64,000 nt of DNA from the NCBI GenBank assembly GCA_024195265.1, contig JAJLRJ010000008.1, forward strand, positions 8,026,988 to 8,090,987, in the 5' to 3' direction. This document shows, piece after piece, positions 13,201-41,454 of the stretch; positions within the stretch are counted from its first letter, which is position 1, and every line of letters starts with the position of its first letter. The position numbers and the translations under genes were made by a program. Source of the DNA: Dendrophyllia cribrosa (lineage: Eukaryota > Cnidaria > Anthozoa > Scleractinia > Dendrophylliidae). The notes under the pieces were generated by a model. It searched no databases and was not told the origin of the DNA. It saw only the letters and a list, made by a program, of their open reading frames with translations.

Positions 13201-14857
13201 ATGGTAAAAATTGAACTAGAATGCGAAAATTGATATCATGACGTACAAACATGTGAAACAAGTCAGTCGCTTTGTTTGAATCGATGAGAGTTCTTCGTGA
13301 CCATAAAACTAGGTGACCATTTAATAAAGGTGAAATACAATAAAATTAGCCAATTGGGAAGTCTAAACAGTGACCGCGTCTGCTTAAAAGAGGTGACTGC
13401 TTAAAAGAGGTCAAGTTTACAGTAAGAATGGTGAGCGATTTTCGGGGATTTGTTAAGAGACTGCTTAACAGAGGGCAACTTAATACTGAGGTTTGACTGT
13501 ATTCCTGTTGGCAATATATTACTGTAAGTCATTGTTATAAAGGTGCCTTTTACTGATTCATTCTGCTGAAAAGAAATGTTTTTATATGTCAAAGAAGATT
13601 AAATATTTAAAAAACAAGAGAAGCAAAATTTATTCATTTCCTTGAAAAACTCATCAATTCTTTACACATTGTTCAAACCTTGAGAAAATTTAGTTCATTT
13701 TAGAATCCAGATTGAACTTTTAAGTTAATTTTAGAATTCAGATCTGTAAAACATGATTACTTTTATATGACCTCAAAACAATTTTATAGTTTAGTTTTAA
13801 GTTCTGTTTAATTTTAAAATTTGTGTGTCCCATCAGTTCTGACAGAGGCGTTTACACAAAGTGCACCTAAAGCAGATCTGCCAATTAGGGAATGAAAACA
13901 TGATGGCTGCCACCAAAATAAGTAGTCAATAAATGCAAAACAAATGGATTCTTGGTCAATAAAGCGTAGAAAATCATTTTCCAAAACCATAGTCCCTTAA
14001 GATGTGTTTTTAAGGATACAAAGCAGCTAAATAAAGTACAAATCACCAAGTTAATTAGTGATCAGCTTATTGTTAAGCTCCGCTCATGTACAAACTGTGC
14101 TAGTCATAAATTAACAAGCAGCAAGAACTCAACTGCGCAATTAAGTATTCAGCAGCGAGTTATATTGGCAAAAAATAGTACCTACATCATCGAATTTTAA
14201 TGAATGGATACCTTTGGGCAATTAAGGCTTAAAATGACACCAGAAACATGGATTATTAAAACTAGCTAGGTGAATAGCTCGTAAACATGAACGAATATAG
14301 TAGCGTCATTGAAGCGTTCTTGTTGTTATAAAACGTAAGCTTACATGCATGTAGCATGCAAGTGCAATGTTAAAAATAAAACAGAACAAAGATATTAAGC
14401 CCGCTTTTCACTTAAAATTTCATACGAAATAGATTTTGTAGGTTTTATACTGCGGCGATACGCCTACGGAACTTGAAATTTGATCGCGCCGCTTGCAGGT
14501 TCAGAGCAGAAAGATCTTCGTACACATCTCTTCCCTCCTCGAATTTTCTTATGGACGATTTAACAAACGTTGCTGCTTTCCGCAGAAACTGCCAACCTTA
14601 GCCAACAGATTCACGCGGCGTATTGTGTTATAATCCTTTTCTAACTGTTTGTTTTCATTTCGGAATAATCGGCGGCAAGCAGAGCACAGCAATTGGCCAT
14701 TCTACGTGTTCTCTAAAAAGGCAAATTGCTGCTGAAACTCACAGACACACATGCACACGTGTGACAGATTAAGAGTAAATCTTACCGTGAAACGCTTTGA
14801 TTTCTCGGAGCTTAACGTTTCTGAGTCAGGTACCGTTACATCTATCTGCTTGGACAT
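447..14857 (-). CDS. SGK3: SGK3-like kinase, copy A (partial: coding exons 1-14)
   Basis: PX-domain AGC-family Ser/Thr kinase, spliced on the minus strand; the 3' exons lie beyond base 1. Coding exons: 14857-14786, 11435-11349, 10172-10100, 8980-8905, 7658-7562, 6887-6841, 6383-6326, 6207-6124, 4417-4355, 3114-3046, 2205-2162, 1626-1558, 762-726, 533-447. All have AG/GT boundaries and compatible phases, giving 321 aa. The PX domain (about residues 25-115) carries FRRYNEF and MRRDGL, the arginines that bind PI3P in SGK3. Kinase landmarks: GKGSFG loop, FYAIKVL lysine, AERNVLL glutamate, YRDLKPEN catalytic loop, TDFGLC and the activation segment STFCGTPE. The start [10 protein letters not shown] matches copy B's MSRQIGVTVP. 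APE and hydrophobic motifs are not in the window. By family knowledge it acts on endosomes downstream of PI3K/PDK1. Each of its 14 exons has the same length as in copy B, so the pair arose by tandem duplication. Confidence 0.9.
851..1196. repeat. Short terminal inverted repeat pair in SGK3-A intron
   Basis: tttctcacacacctctggg near 857 is mirrored by cccagaggtgtgtgagaaa near 1172-1191. The interior has no convincing ORF; the ORFs here are random. Confidence 0.45.
2300..2960. repeat. Degenerate minisatellite with two poly-G tracts (SGK3-A intron 10)
   Basis: Variants of ctctggatgtacaagg / ctggtgtgtagggaaacc recur every 20-36 bp, broken by G runs near 2594-2618 and 2896-2914. The ORFs on both strands here are by-products of the repeat. 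Confidence 0.65.
3170..3670. repeat. Repeat block with inverted and direct ggcatttatt motifs
   Basis: The block opens with gggggcatttatttaaaact and closes with gaacccggcatttattcaggg. Between them are three caaataaac(g)ctgg-type direct copies. Probably an old transposon; no coding potential. Confidence 0.4.
4494..5728. mobile_element. TIR element with nested second MITE (SGK3-A intron 8)
   Basis: The ends ccttattacatgaaatttt and aaaatttcatgtaataagg are inverted copies, followed inward by several tcgcgaaat motifs. About 1.2 kb, non-autonomous, no transposase. It is split by a nested foldback at 4602-4991. Confidence 0.75.
4602..4991. mobile_element. Nested foldback rich in gacgttaaagtcgtc
   Basis: Left end ggccgtttttatgctagag, right end ctctagcataaaaacggcc. 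The interior has at least eight variants of the near-palindrome agacgttaaagtcgtct, so it can form many small hairpins as well as one large one. Confidence 0.75.
5918..6090. repeat. Near-perfect foldback
   Basis: aattaataggccatttccga is mirrored at 6071-6090. The inner arms, aaacctttcatatgaaaatg and tgcatgtgaatgaaa, pair almost perfectly around aaacgtatttg. Lies in SGK3-A intron 8, just before exon 8. Confidence 0.8.
6498..6604. repeat. Purine microsatellite (ggaag / ggaattaa)
   Basis: Uninterrupted ggaaggaagg followed by alternating aattaagg and aagaaagg units; simple repeat. Confidence 0.85.
6676..6710. repeat. G-rich tract
   Basis: ggggtgggggtggtgg followed by a nearly pure G run. Potential G-quadruplex on the plus strand. 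Confidence 0.7.
7121..7284. mobile_element. 5' end of a TTAA element fused to a 44-bp poly-C tract
   Basis: ttaaggttaccgtgtacctt and the next 70 bp match the left end of the complete element at 11484-12210. The right end is absent. A run of 44 consecutive C (7241-7284) lies at the break. Confidence 0.65.
7851..8262. repeat. TIR element with ctcacgcct motifs
   Basis: Ends ttatacctgccaagt and ttggcaggtataa are inverted. The left interior repeats ctcacgcct several times. Lies in SGK3-A intron 4. Confidence 0.6.
8425..8586. repeat. Foldback MITE
   Basis: gggccgatttaca at the left is mirrored by tgtaaatcggccc at the right, with long inner arms (caactttgttgcatgcgaca / gcatgcgacaaagttgta). Confidence 0.8.
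10311..10795 (+). mobile_element. tRNA-derived SINE
   Basis: The head has Pol III-like boxes: tagtggtttgcgcattgg (A-box region) and atggttcaagg (B box) about 40 bp later. The body includes gtgtataaatgggtac, a motif common in invertebrate SINEs. The tail is A/T-rich, ending near aaataaatttatgtatg. The 3' limit is approximate. Lies in SGK3-A intron 2. Confidence 0.65.
11484..12210. mobile_element. Complete TTAA-flanked TIR element
   Basis: TTAA-ggttaccgtgtacctt at the left and aaggtacacggtaacc-TTAA at the right: perfect 16-bp TIRs and a TTAA target duplication. About 720 bp without a transposase ORF. A truncated sibling is at 7121. Lies in SGK3-A intron 1, just upstream of exon 2 on the coding strand. 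Confidence 0.8.
12744..13500. mobile_element. TIR element with nested foldback (12759-13116)
   Basis: Outer ends acagtcaagcct / aggtttgactgt. The inner foldback has ttacagccatgctctgtcac mirrored at 13097-13116. The right part repeats gcttaaaagaggt variants. SGK3-A intron 1. Confidence 0.65.
13501..14785. other. Rest of SGK3-A intron 1, nothing recognised
   Basis: A/T-rich; no ORF, RNA gene or clear repeat was seen. Confidence 0.5.
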
Positions 14858-14994
14858 CGCATTTGCTGGAAAGCGATGACGCCCGCCCGCTCAAATGATC
14901 CGAAGACTTCGTGACAGATGGCAATGCAGGGTTTACTCGAGGGGAAGATCGCGGCCGTCGGATCTATCGAGTTGTTCCTGAGCGAAAACTCGTG

Positions 14995-15012
14995 GGTAGC
15001 TATATATAAAAC
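14995..15012 (-). promoter_or_regulatory. Possible TATA box of SGK3-A
   Basis: On the minus strand ttttatatatagct lies about 145 bp upstream of the copy A ATG, with G/C-rich sequence between. Positionally reasonable, but A/T runs are common in this DNA. Confidence 0.3.
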
Positions 15013-17450
15013 TTCTCAAATTGTACAGCCCACGCCAGCCAAGTTCACTGCTAGACCTCTAATGAGCGTATGCGGAACAATGCTCGTAATACAAAGTACT
15101 GCTACCCCGGGAATATATTTATGAATGCAAAATTCCAATCGGACTTGTTAACTGACCCTGGAGACTGGGGTCAAACCTTGTGTTTTGTCACACGACGTAA
15201 AAACAGCACAAGAGAATTTCCATTTTGGTCAGCTGTGAAAGAAAAATATAATTCGTAAATAATTGATTAGCTGTTTATATACACAGTATTTTGTCATTGG
15301 ATATTTTAATTTTTCTATGCCTGATGGAAGAACGAAGCAAAAAATAAAATAAGGTGACGAAAAGAAGTTTCCAAACTGAGACAGGCCGGATAGAGGTATA
15401 AGTTAATGTTATATTCGATATCATAAATGCGTGTTTTGTGGGAAAAGGCGGATAACCCTTTCCGAACGACTTTTTATCTTTTTATTTTCATCATCCGACA
15501 ATCTATGATGCATGAAAAGTCAATATTTTTCAAAACATTCTTCGAAAAATTTTTTACACATGTGAACATGAGATAAAAGGCTTCCTGTAAAAATAAACTT
15601 GCTTTTGTTAGCAACTGGCAAACAACCATCATAGATAGAATTACAGCAGATTAAATGGTAAAAACGGAAGAAATAAAATAAAGTTTCTTTACTAGTAATT
15701 ATTCACAAAATTCAACTCCCACATGACCACTGTGTGTAATTTCCGGACGCAAGGTGAAAATCTGTGCACTTTGTGTACATAGAATTTATAAAATGTTGTT
15801 ATGGGAAGTGAATATCAATCTTGAGCCAACAAAAACCAATGTTATACTTTGATTCCGAAATCATTAATTAACAAGTACGATTTTACTCTCTGAAGAGGAG
15901 GTGAAAACCGGAAGATATTGGCGGCATTTCAAGCAAGTATAATTTTTTGCCGCGGGAGTTTATGTTAACAAACAAAAAAATGGCTTTACAGTTTACCGCA
16001 CGGAGTTCTAGCTATTTTCAAACATGTTTTAACTCTACCTTCGTTGAAGACAGAAAGTTTGCCGTACGTATATATTTGATGGCTGGACGTTGTTCCAAGG
16101 CGGTTGCTAAATTATAAATTAAGGGTTTTTCATGTTATGGTACAAGGTTTGAGTAGGGATCACTTATTTTTAGAGTTAAAATTAATACATTGATTTGTAA
16201 GGGATAAATAAGCCCACTCTGGAAGTAACCTGGAGTAAAATTATCAAGCCGGGTTTTATACGTAGTGATTTACAACGATCCAACAATAAATTTACCTCCT
16301 CTTTTTCTAACAGAGCGAAATATCAGTGCACGCACCGCGAATGAATTCTAGGCATGTTTCGTGGCAAGCTCTGTGGCAGGTAATATTTATGCGGTGAGGT
16401 AAATATCCACCACTTTTCACCAGCAGTGAGGTGAATAATTGCTTTCGTATGTACCAAACCAGTGGATAACCAGCCCAAAATATTTACTTTATTTCTGACA
16501 AATGGGGAACAAACTCGCGCGCGAAATCCACAACAATGCCTGGAGGTGAATAGCAATTGCTATCCCGAGTTTAAGTAGCAAATCCGAGCGCGCAAAAAAA
16601 AACTATCCTTTGGTTTGGTATTTACTAATTTGCGTTATACATAGATTGGCACTAGTGTAATAATATTCCCGATGTTCATAACTCCTTCTCCTTACTTCTG
16701 GTCACGGAGGAAGGACGTGATACTAGGAATTTGTGGTGGTGTTTGCAGACCTTGTCCTGTATCTAAAAGGCGGGCACGAAGTCTGCGTTAAGTCAAGAAC
16801 CATATATAATCATCGGGGAAGGAAACCGCAACTTTTAGTTTGTCATTTCTTTAGAGCTGCCTGTCCCCATTTCAAGGACAATTTGCGCTACTTTTTAGCA
16901 CAAATTGAGCCATCGCACAATTTTGATTCATATGATGCCAGTTTCTATTCCGTTGGGGTCTGTCCAGTATAGTTAAAAAAATATTTGTCTGTTGTAAAAC
17001 TTCATTGTAAATGAAATTTTCCATATTATAAGGTAGTATTGGGCGCGCTTTCATTGCGTCAAGTGTGGCGCAATTGTGTGCTAAAAATAGCCAGTACAGT
17101 TCACATGGGTTTGTGTGGGCCCCACGCTTACATCGATTACATCACGAGTTGACCGGCGCCAAAACTCAAACGAGTAGGAAGGGAACACCTGTGTAAATGA
17201 CAATCTTGGCGGAATTTCGAGGACGCGCACTTGAGGGACACGCGTGAGAAAAGGGAGAGCTCGTCTCCCTATCACTAAAGGCAACCCAGACGTGTTTGAT
17301 TTTTTCTGTCCTATACATTCGAACCTCCACTAATGACACAAATGACCACCTCTCTACAACGGCCATACTTTCTTATAAATAGAGAAAACAACTAATGAAC
17401 TGACAAGGCTGACTTTACAGCTGGGAATATATATAAACTCAGCTGTGATG
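15013..17450. other. Intergenic region between SGK3 copies, left part
   Basis: No supported gene. The ORFs here are short, without homology I recognise, and cross both strands at random. Confidence 0.5.
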
Positions 17451-17545
17451 TCCACGGTTGCATTTTGGCTTTCAGTTTGGGCTCTATCATGTCGTTGTCG
17501 CGTTAAACGTTCTACGTAGCATCAGCCTTCCTTTATACTTTATTT
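17451..17545 (+). repeat. Dispersed repeat, copy 1 (shared with about 46210-46306)
   Basis: tttgggctctatcatgtcg and gcgttaaacgttctacgtag recur in inverted orientation at 46210-46306 with the same flanks. Confidence 0.65.
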
Positions 17546-17759
17546 TTTTCTTTAATTATTCCGCGAGTGTTCGCTTACGAGAGTCAACTGTATCTCAGAC
17601 CTTCGGGCCAAATTGGCAAAATCGATATAGTATACAAGTCCAAAATGACTTAAGAACAAAACACTTTTGAGCAGCACTTACCTTAACAGCTTATATATAG
17701 GTGGATTAAGCCCCCTCCCCCCTATTTCGGGCTCTGTCATGTCGCGCAGTAAATTTGCA

Positions 17760-18163
17760 ATAGAGCGGTGCAATTATTATGGCCAATCACACAGGGGCGG
17801 ATCCAGGATTTTTCTTAGGAGGGGGTGCACCTCTAAGGAATGACGTAATTGAAGGATGACGTAAACAAATTTTATTTTAGAATGATGCAGGTCATCTTAG
17901 TGGGGGGGGGGGGGGGGGGGGGGGGGCGTGCGCACCCACTGCACCCCTCCCCTAGATCCGCCCCTGTCACAACAGACGAAGACAATCCTACGAACCAATC
18001 AGAGTTCGATGCAAAGACATGTCGCCGGCGCCAAGCGCGGGAAAACGTATGTGAGCAAGTCACGATATGTTTTGGTTCAGTACTTCTGATTGGTTGAGGA
18101 AGTGACGCCAATTAGCCAATCACAAAGTGTAGCAATGCCACTCAGTTGAAACCCGCTCTATTC
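17760..18163. mobile_element. 'ccaatca' MITE, copy a, interrupted by a second MITE
   Basis: The family is recognised by a gagcgg end, ggccaatcac, cgccaagcgcgggaaaac, tgtgagcaagtcacga, tctgattggttga and tagccaatcacaaag. A 177-bp foldback (17791-17967) sits inside ggccaatcac. Sibling copies are near 22961, 23533, 25494 and 41455. Confidence 0.7.
17791..17967. mobile_element. Nested foldback with poly-G
   Basis: acaggggcggatccagg at the left, tagatccgcccctgt at the right, and a 25-bp G run at 17902-17926. Confidence 0.75.
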
Positions 18164-18954
18164 AGAGAGAGAGAGTTTTGCTGTCTATTTTCGCGCTGTT
18201 CTTCAGATCTTGTCACAAGAATGCAAAGTATTCTAGCACAAATACCAACCAGTTAGATGAAGAACTTTTATTTATGTCCATGCACCATAAAACGTACAGA
18301 TAAAAACCGGGCCTCAAAAAACATATTTGTAATTAATCAATTGTTTTCCAAATATGGAGAAAGATAAAGCGAGGGGGGAAATATTCTCATTTTTCTCAGA
18401 ATGTTTTTTTTTTCTCGTGCCTCCTTCCGCACATAACTGGAAGCAGTGAATCTGCGTTGCGCGCTATAAAGACGTCATTATTACATGTGATAAACTAATA
18501 CATAAATACAGAAAACTTTGTACACTCTGTCAACTATAATGGATAAATTTGTACCGAACCACATCATAATTATCAATAAATTAAATCTAAAGAAAACCTT
18601 CTCAATCATCATTGACTGATTTGATCCCAAAAAGCACTGAATTACGGATGTTCTGCTCATGAAGCATCATACAGTCACTACCGCGAAAGATAAAAATGCA
18701 AAGATATTGCTCCTAGTCATTTTGCGGTGACGGAGAGGAGGGGGCCGGGGGCCACCCCCTCCCCCTAATTCCACTTTCCCCCTATTAACTTCGGGCCCCA
18801 CCCCTTTATGATGGAGTCCAGATCCGCCACTTTTTGGTACGATTTCGCAAGTGTATGACTAATATTGGAGCTCTTTTCATTTTACTTACCCAAGGGCCTT
18901 TATAAGGAGCTAAAGTCATGCTTTTTTTAGTCACATTAAATGAAGTTCCCACGT

Positions 18955-19260
18955 TACGAGTCTGTAGATAAATCCTTAAATTAAGAGTAGTACTTGACTG
19001 TGGTACTGTTTATTATGCTGTACAAGGTGGTTCTTACTTTTGAGTCTGTGGATAAAATCCTGATGTGTGACCATTCAAATGAAAGCTACTGAGCAGTACT
19101 TTCCGGTGGTACTGTTTATGATGCTGTACAAGGTGGTTCTTACTTTTGAGTCTGTAGATAAAATCCTAATGTGTGACCATTCTAGTGAAATAAGCCGAGC
19201 AGAATTAAAGTGTGATATGTTTATTATGCTGTACAAGGTGGTTAAGTTTTGAGCCTCAGG
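18955..19260. repeat. Tandem repeat, period about 106 bp, nearly 3 copies
   Basis: tgtttattatgctgtacaag recurs at about 19007, 19113 and 19219. gagtctgtagataaa recurs with it. No coding role seen. Confidence 0.75.
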
Positions 19261-19829
19261 CTGTGAATGAAATCCTGAAAGGGCTTTCTAGTAATTACTT
19301 TCTTGTAACTATAACTCTACAATTTGGTCCTTCTTTAATTTTAACTGTTTGAATGCGTCAGAATCATTTTGCGTCAAAGCAATTTTTGAAAGTAACGAAT
19401 AACTATTCTCTCGTTCTGCAATAAGTTGCAGTTTTGTGTAGAGTATCTAAAAGACGTCTGCTTTGCTTTGTGATCAATTAAACTGCAATATTTTAAATAG
19501 AAACATATGCCTTGTCTCAACTAACGTCTCTTTTTGGCAAGCCGCCGACACACGAGCGTTTTGGGGTTGACACACACCCTGTTATGCGTGCCAGTGTGTA
19601 GTGTAAATCGTACGTTTAATCCGTCTTAGCTCAGGCTAACAAGGAAAGAGAGTCGGACGGGAACTGAAGAGAGCTCAAACTCTTTGATAGCGCACAAGAG
19701 TTAAAAGCCAAAGTGAATGTTAAAATTCCCAACGTTGAGAGCATTTAACCCTTAGAGAGCGCGCGAAAATCGCCAAGAGCAGATGAGAGTCTCAAGCCAA
19801 ATGAGCGCACGAGTTTCAACTCTCGTTAA

Positions 19830-20390
19830 TTAAAGTGCCCCTATGATCAAATTTTTGATTTTCATTTTTTTACATTTTCGTGTACAATTAGAATTTCTTA
19901 CTCATCTTGCCAAATTTCAATTCATTACGAACATCAGAAGTCATTTTATTTTAACATTCATTTCCGAGAATTTACTGCCGCCATTAATCAACCTTGTTCC
20001 GAGGCTTGGTTGCGAATGGGAGAAAGTGACGTCAAAGACTCAAACATACCTCACGGGTTGAAATTATAATAACAATCAGCATAGAAAATTGCACGAAGAA
20101 CAAGTCCAAAGTTTTTGTTGCTTTTCGCGTGATTTTCAATACTTTTTGTTATTATAATTTCAACCCGTGAGGTATGTTTGAGCCTTTGACGTCACTTTCT
20201 CCCATTCGCAACCAAGCCTTGGAACAAGGTTGATTAATGGCGGCGGTAAATTCTCGGAAATGAAATAAAAATAAAATGACTTCTGATGTTCGTAATGAAT
20301 TGAAATTTGGCAAGATGAGTAAGAAAGTCTAACTGTACACGAAAATGTAAAAAAATGAAAATCAAACATTTGATCACAGGGGCACTTTAA
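19830..20390. mobile_element. TTAA-flanked foldback element (Kolobok-like MITE 1)
   Basis: TTAA-agtgcccctatgatcaa at the left and tgatcacaggggcact-TTAA at the right. The arms are about 245 bp and nearly identical, around a loop of roughly 70 bp. The two mirrored ORFs found here are the two arms. Confidence 0.85.
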
Positions 20391-20569
20391 CTCTCAATCT
20401 CCCGCGAAAATTTCAACTACATGTAATTGAATTCTTCTCGCTCTTTTTATATAACTTTCCACGTGGCTCTGTGTCCGACTTCACCTCGTGTTCAGTTTAA
20501 CGCGACAATTCTCGCGAATCCCATGTTTATAACTGGGTTAAGAAACAAATAATGAAACAATGCCTTGCG

Positions 20570-21173
20570 CTGGGGGAGGGGAGGGGACTCCGATATAAAA
20601 ATGACATAGGTGCTCATTGTACCTTTTGCGGGTATAAATTTGTAGATTGGTACTGCTTGAAGCTGGTTTTCACTGGCGACGGAGTCGGAGTCGGAGTCGT
20701 AGTCGGAGTCGTAGGGGCGCTTCCGACATAGTGAAAATCGAAAATCGGAGTAGCAAGCGGAGTCGTAAGCTCGACGGAATCGGAGTCGGAAGAATCAAAA
20801 CGGTTCTATTTTCTTCCGATTCTGCTTATTACTCCGTAATCTTCTTCCGATTCCGTCGGTTTGATTTTCACTAGATCGTAACGCTCTGCGCTTCTGATTA
20901 CGATTCCGACTCCGACTCCGACTCCGACTCCGACTCCGTCGTTAGTGAAAACCAGCCTTTAGGGTACAAAAACCTAAAATGACCACCGTTAGAATTATCG
21001 CGGTACCTTTTAGGTTATTGAGCCGAAACAATATGACAGAATGTCTTGTGTTGTTTAAAAATCCATTCCAGCCACGCTCATCAAACGAGCTTCTGGTACC
21101 TTTTGGGGTGTTTTTCGAAAATTTCCGACAAGCACCCCCGTCATCTTCATATGCCCCCCCCCCCCCCCCCCCC
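20570..21173. mobile_element. Poly-G/C-ended repeat, copy 1, with nested foldback
   Basis: Family hallmarks: gactccgatataaaaatgac near a G-rich end, gtaccttttgggg, gtgtttttcgaaaatttccg and a C20 run (21154-21173). Other copies are near 26806, 34580, 36780 and 39983. A separate foldback (20661-20958) interrupts it. Confidence 0.7.
20661..20958. mobile_element. Foldback with (ggagtc)n arms
   Basis: aagctggttttcac / gtgaaaaccagcctt ends. The inner arms are cggagtcggagtcgg on one side and ccgactccgactccg on the other. Confidence 0.8.
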
Positions 21174-21401
21174 GGGACAACACGACACACCACGCGGGCA
21201 AACACCAGCTACCCGTTTCTCGAAACTCTCGAGAAGCACTTCTGTAAGTTACCGGAAAGCTTCTTTTCAAAAATAAAAAAATCAGAATCGCAAATATCTG
21301 CTAAGTGTAATGCCACTTCGGGCCCGAAAGATAACCTTGGTGAAAGCTCCGAAAATGAATGGCGAACGTCAAGAAACGAGCTTCAGGAATCTATCCATTG
21401 A

Positions 21402-21487
21402 CCAACCTCGTAACCAGGGTCTTCTCCAGCGGTTTCTACGCACGGTCCGCCATTTTGAAAACGGAGAGGGCCCTGGGACGAGGTTGA
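21402..21487. repeat. Small inverted repeat (aacctcgt / acgaggtt)
   Basis: caacctcgtaaccagggtc is mirrored by ggccctgggacgaggttg. Related short elements occur near 24421, 45443, 50390, 60343, 61297 and 61470. Confidence 0.55.
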
Positions 21488-21625
21488 CCATTGACCGCCG
21501 GACCTCCACAGGAAAACCACGTGTTCTCCGTGACTCCACAGCAAACCAATAATCAATGTTGACCGCAACACACAGGACAGAAGCTAGCGCATGCATTTTC
21601 GTTGTTTATCAATCACAGAGGCTCG

Positions 21626-39199
<17,574 letters not shown>

Positions 39200-39835
39200 A
39201 TTTCCCCAGAAGAACACAAAATGTCGAAGAGATTAATTTGTCTTATCGGTAGCTCGGACGAGCACAACGTTCGCGCGAGGACACCCAACCTCGAGTGAAT
39301 TTTTTTCAGTGTTTTCGACGGCAGAAAAAGCACTAAAGCTTCACAGACGGTCTTGAAGCTTTACAAAAAATGATGTCCATGTAGAATTGAATTTGCAGTA
39401 ATAGCATCCAAATGTGAACTACAAAACACCTTTTGGTCTAAAGCCTGTAAACAACTTTTTTCCTGGATGCAATTGAAGACTTCATCAGAGAGAGACTGAT
39501 GACTAAAGAGGGTGCAACCCCGTTACCAGTTTCCGCTCAGCCTGGGTGTGTCCATTGTTCGTTTCATCAAATATTCGATATTCTAAAATTTAGCTCAAGT
39601 GTAAAAGGCGTAGTTCGTAGAAAATTCAAAACTTCCGACTTTTTCATCCGGCGTTTATTTGATGGCGTCGTTTGTTTTTCGAGGAAGGCGTTTATAAAAA
39701 AAGAATGAAAAGATAATTAGGATAAAAGATAACTAATAACGATGGGTCCTCCTGTCAACCTCAGGCAACCGTGGACGACAATCCTGCTCATGACTGCTGC
39801 TGGTGTACGTTGGATCAAATCAATGATCTAATCAT

Positions 39836-39878
39836 TGTACCTGAAGAAGGCTGGTTTGGCCAGCCGAAAAATAGTACA
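39836..39878 (+). ncRNA. Hammerhead ribozyme candidate 1 (Penelope-type)
   Basis: Helix I TGTAC (39836-39840) pairs with GTACA (39874-39878). The core is CTGAAGA (39841-39847), then a single A. Helix II GGCTGG (39849-39854) pairs with CCAGCC (39860-39865) around a 5-nt loop. Core GAAA (39866-39869), a minimal helix III (A69/U72 with a two-base loop), and cleavage position A at 39873. The catalytic bases C3 U4 G5 A6 G8 A9 and G12 A13 A14 are all present. Very short helix III is typical of the hammerheads described in Penelope-like retroelements. It lies about 640 bp upstream of the SGK3-B start. No activity is shown by sequence alone. Confidence 0.7.
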
Positions 39879-39982
39879 TAAAAAACTAAAAATCTCCGCT
39901 GTATCATTTTTTGCTTCTACAATATTAATCTCTTGTTAATGCAAAAAATGTGAAGTGCAGTCAGTTTGCAGTCTGCGCAGCA

Positions 39983-40336
39983 GCCCGGGGGGGAGGGGGG
40001 GGGGGGGGGGGGGTGGACTCCCCTATAAAAATGATGGGGGTGCTCGTGGGAAAATTTCGAAAAACACTCTAAAAGGTACCAGAATCTCGTTTGATAGGTG
40101 TGGCTCAAACATATTTTACTCCTAAGAGGTACCAATTTTATACAACACAAGACATATTCTGTCATATTTTTTCAGCTCAATACCCTAAAAGGTACCGCGA
40201 TAATTCTAACCATGGTCATTTTAGATTTCAGCACCCTAAGCGGTACCGATCTACAAATTTTGACCCCTAAAAGGTACGACGAGCACCCCTGTCATTTTCA
40301 TATCGGAGTCCCCCCCCCCCCCCCCCCCCCCCCCGG
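39983..40336. mobile_element. Poly-G/C-ended repeat, copy 5 (most complete)
   Basis: It opens with [13 protein letters not shown] a G run to about 40012, then ggactcccctataaaaatga; it closes with tatcggagtccccc and a C run of about 24 (40311-40334). Both ends are inverted copies of each other, so the G and C runs belong to the TIRs. Confidence 0.75.
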
Positions 40337-40830
40337 GGCGCAGCAGGCACCTGTTTGTTTATAGGGCAAAATTTCGAGGACACACGGCCACCTCTCCCTT
40401 TCGCGTATGCTCCTCGCCGCCTCTCCCTGTCGCACGTACCCCTCGCCAGCGCGTCCTCGAAATATTGCCATACAGACTCCTTGTTCTATAAATAAACCGG
40501 CGACTTCTGCGCAGGCTAAATGAGAAGGTGTTATAAACTAAAAAAAGAGCCGAAGAATACTGCCCAACTGATGCAACGTCTATTGATTATAGTCACAATA
40601 CAGTTCAGCTGGCCAGATAAGCCTTCTTCTTCTTCTTGCATACCGTATTACGATATATATACAAATGGAGAATGTCGCAATATCAAATGGATAAATGATA
40701 AAAGAGTGACGGGAAAAGACGTACTTGTTAGTAATATTATTGAAATATAACAATAGAATAATAGAAATATTCGTAGACTACATTTCATTTCATCACGCTT
40801 GTTAAGGCCATACGGTTCAAGAGGCGAGAC

Positions 40831-41121
40831 ACGAGAATTTAGTTTTATCGACTGAGTCGATAAGGTAAATTGACCACCGTAAAAAGATTCAAATAGTTGA
40901 CGTTTCGAGCGCTAGCCCTTCGTCGGAGCGAATCGTTATAATATTTTTATTTGACGTTTCGAGCGCTAGCCCTTCGTCGGAGCGAATCAAGGAATTGTGG
41001 GTAGTGTGTGGTTTTTATATTCGCTCCGACGAAGGGCTAGCGCTCGAAACGTCAACTATTTGAATCTTTTTACGGTGGTCAATTTACCTTATCGACTCAG
41101 TCGATAAAACTAAATTCTCGT
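40831..41121. mobile_element. Long foldback carrying three hammerhead-like motifs
   Basis: The arms are over 100 bp: cacgagaatttagttttatc mirrored at the right by aaaactaaattctcgtg. The sequence tcgagcgctagcccttcgtc occurs twice on plus (near 40904 and 40959) and once inverted (41022-41057). Each reads CCGACGA..GAAAC on one strand, a hammerhead core with U4 changed to C. Confidence 0.7.
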
Positions 41122-41454
41122 GTTTCATCCCCCACCGACGCAGCACCACAGTTTCTCTAGAAACTAACCCCATTCAAGAGGCGAGAGACTGGTAAAGGGG
41201 ACGAAATGCGACTAACTAGGGAGGGGGCGGGAGGAGAAAAAGGGTCAGTTAGTGAATGTGAGACCGCGTGTAAGAGTGAAGACCTATCTTGCATTTATGC
41301 TGCATGGAAAGGACGCTTGCGAAGAGGGTCCCTGCTTTCTCCTATCTTTTCTTGGACGAAGCTGCTCTGTTGTTTCGAAAATTTTTGTTCCCTGTGTTCA
41401 CAGCTGTCTCCAGCGTGCTTAGTGGCAGCGACAGCAACAAAGAAAACTCAGTTT

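Noticed and set aside
20979..21401. 140-aa ORF
   Set aside because: It runs through a poly-C tract and a repeat copy; no domain, and both strands are open because of low complexity.
39460..39505. tctctctgatgaagtc on the minus strand, resembling the start of hammerhead candidate 2
   Set aside because: No matching helix II partner or GAAA follows at usable spacing.
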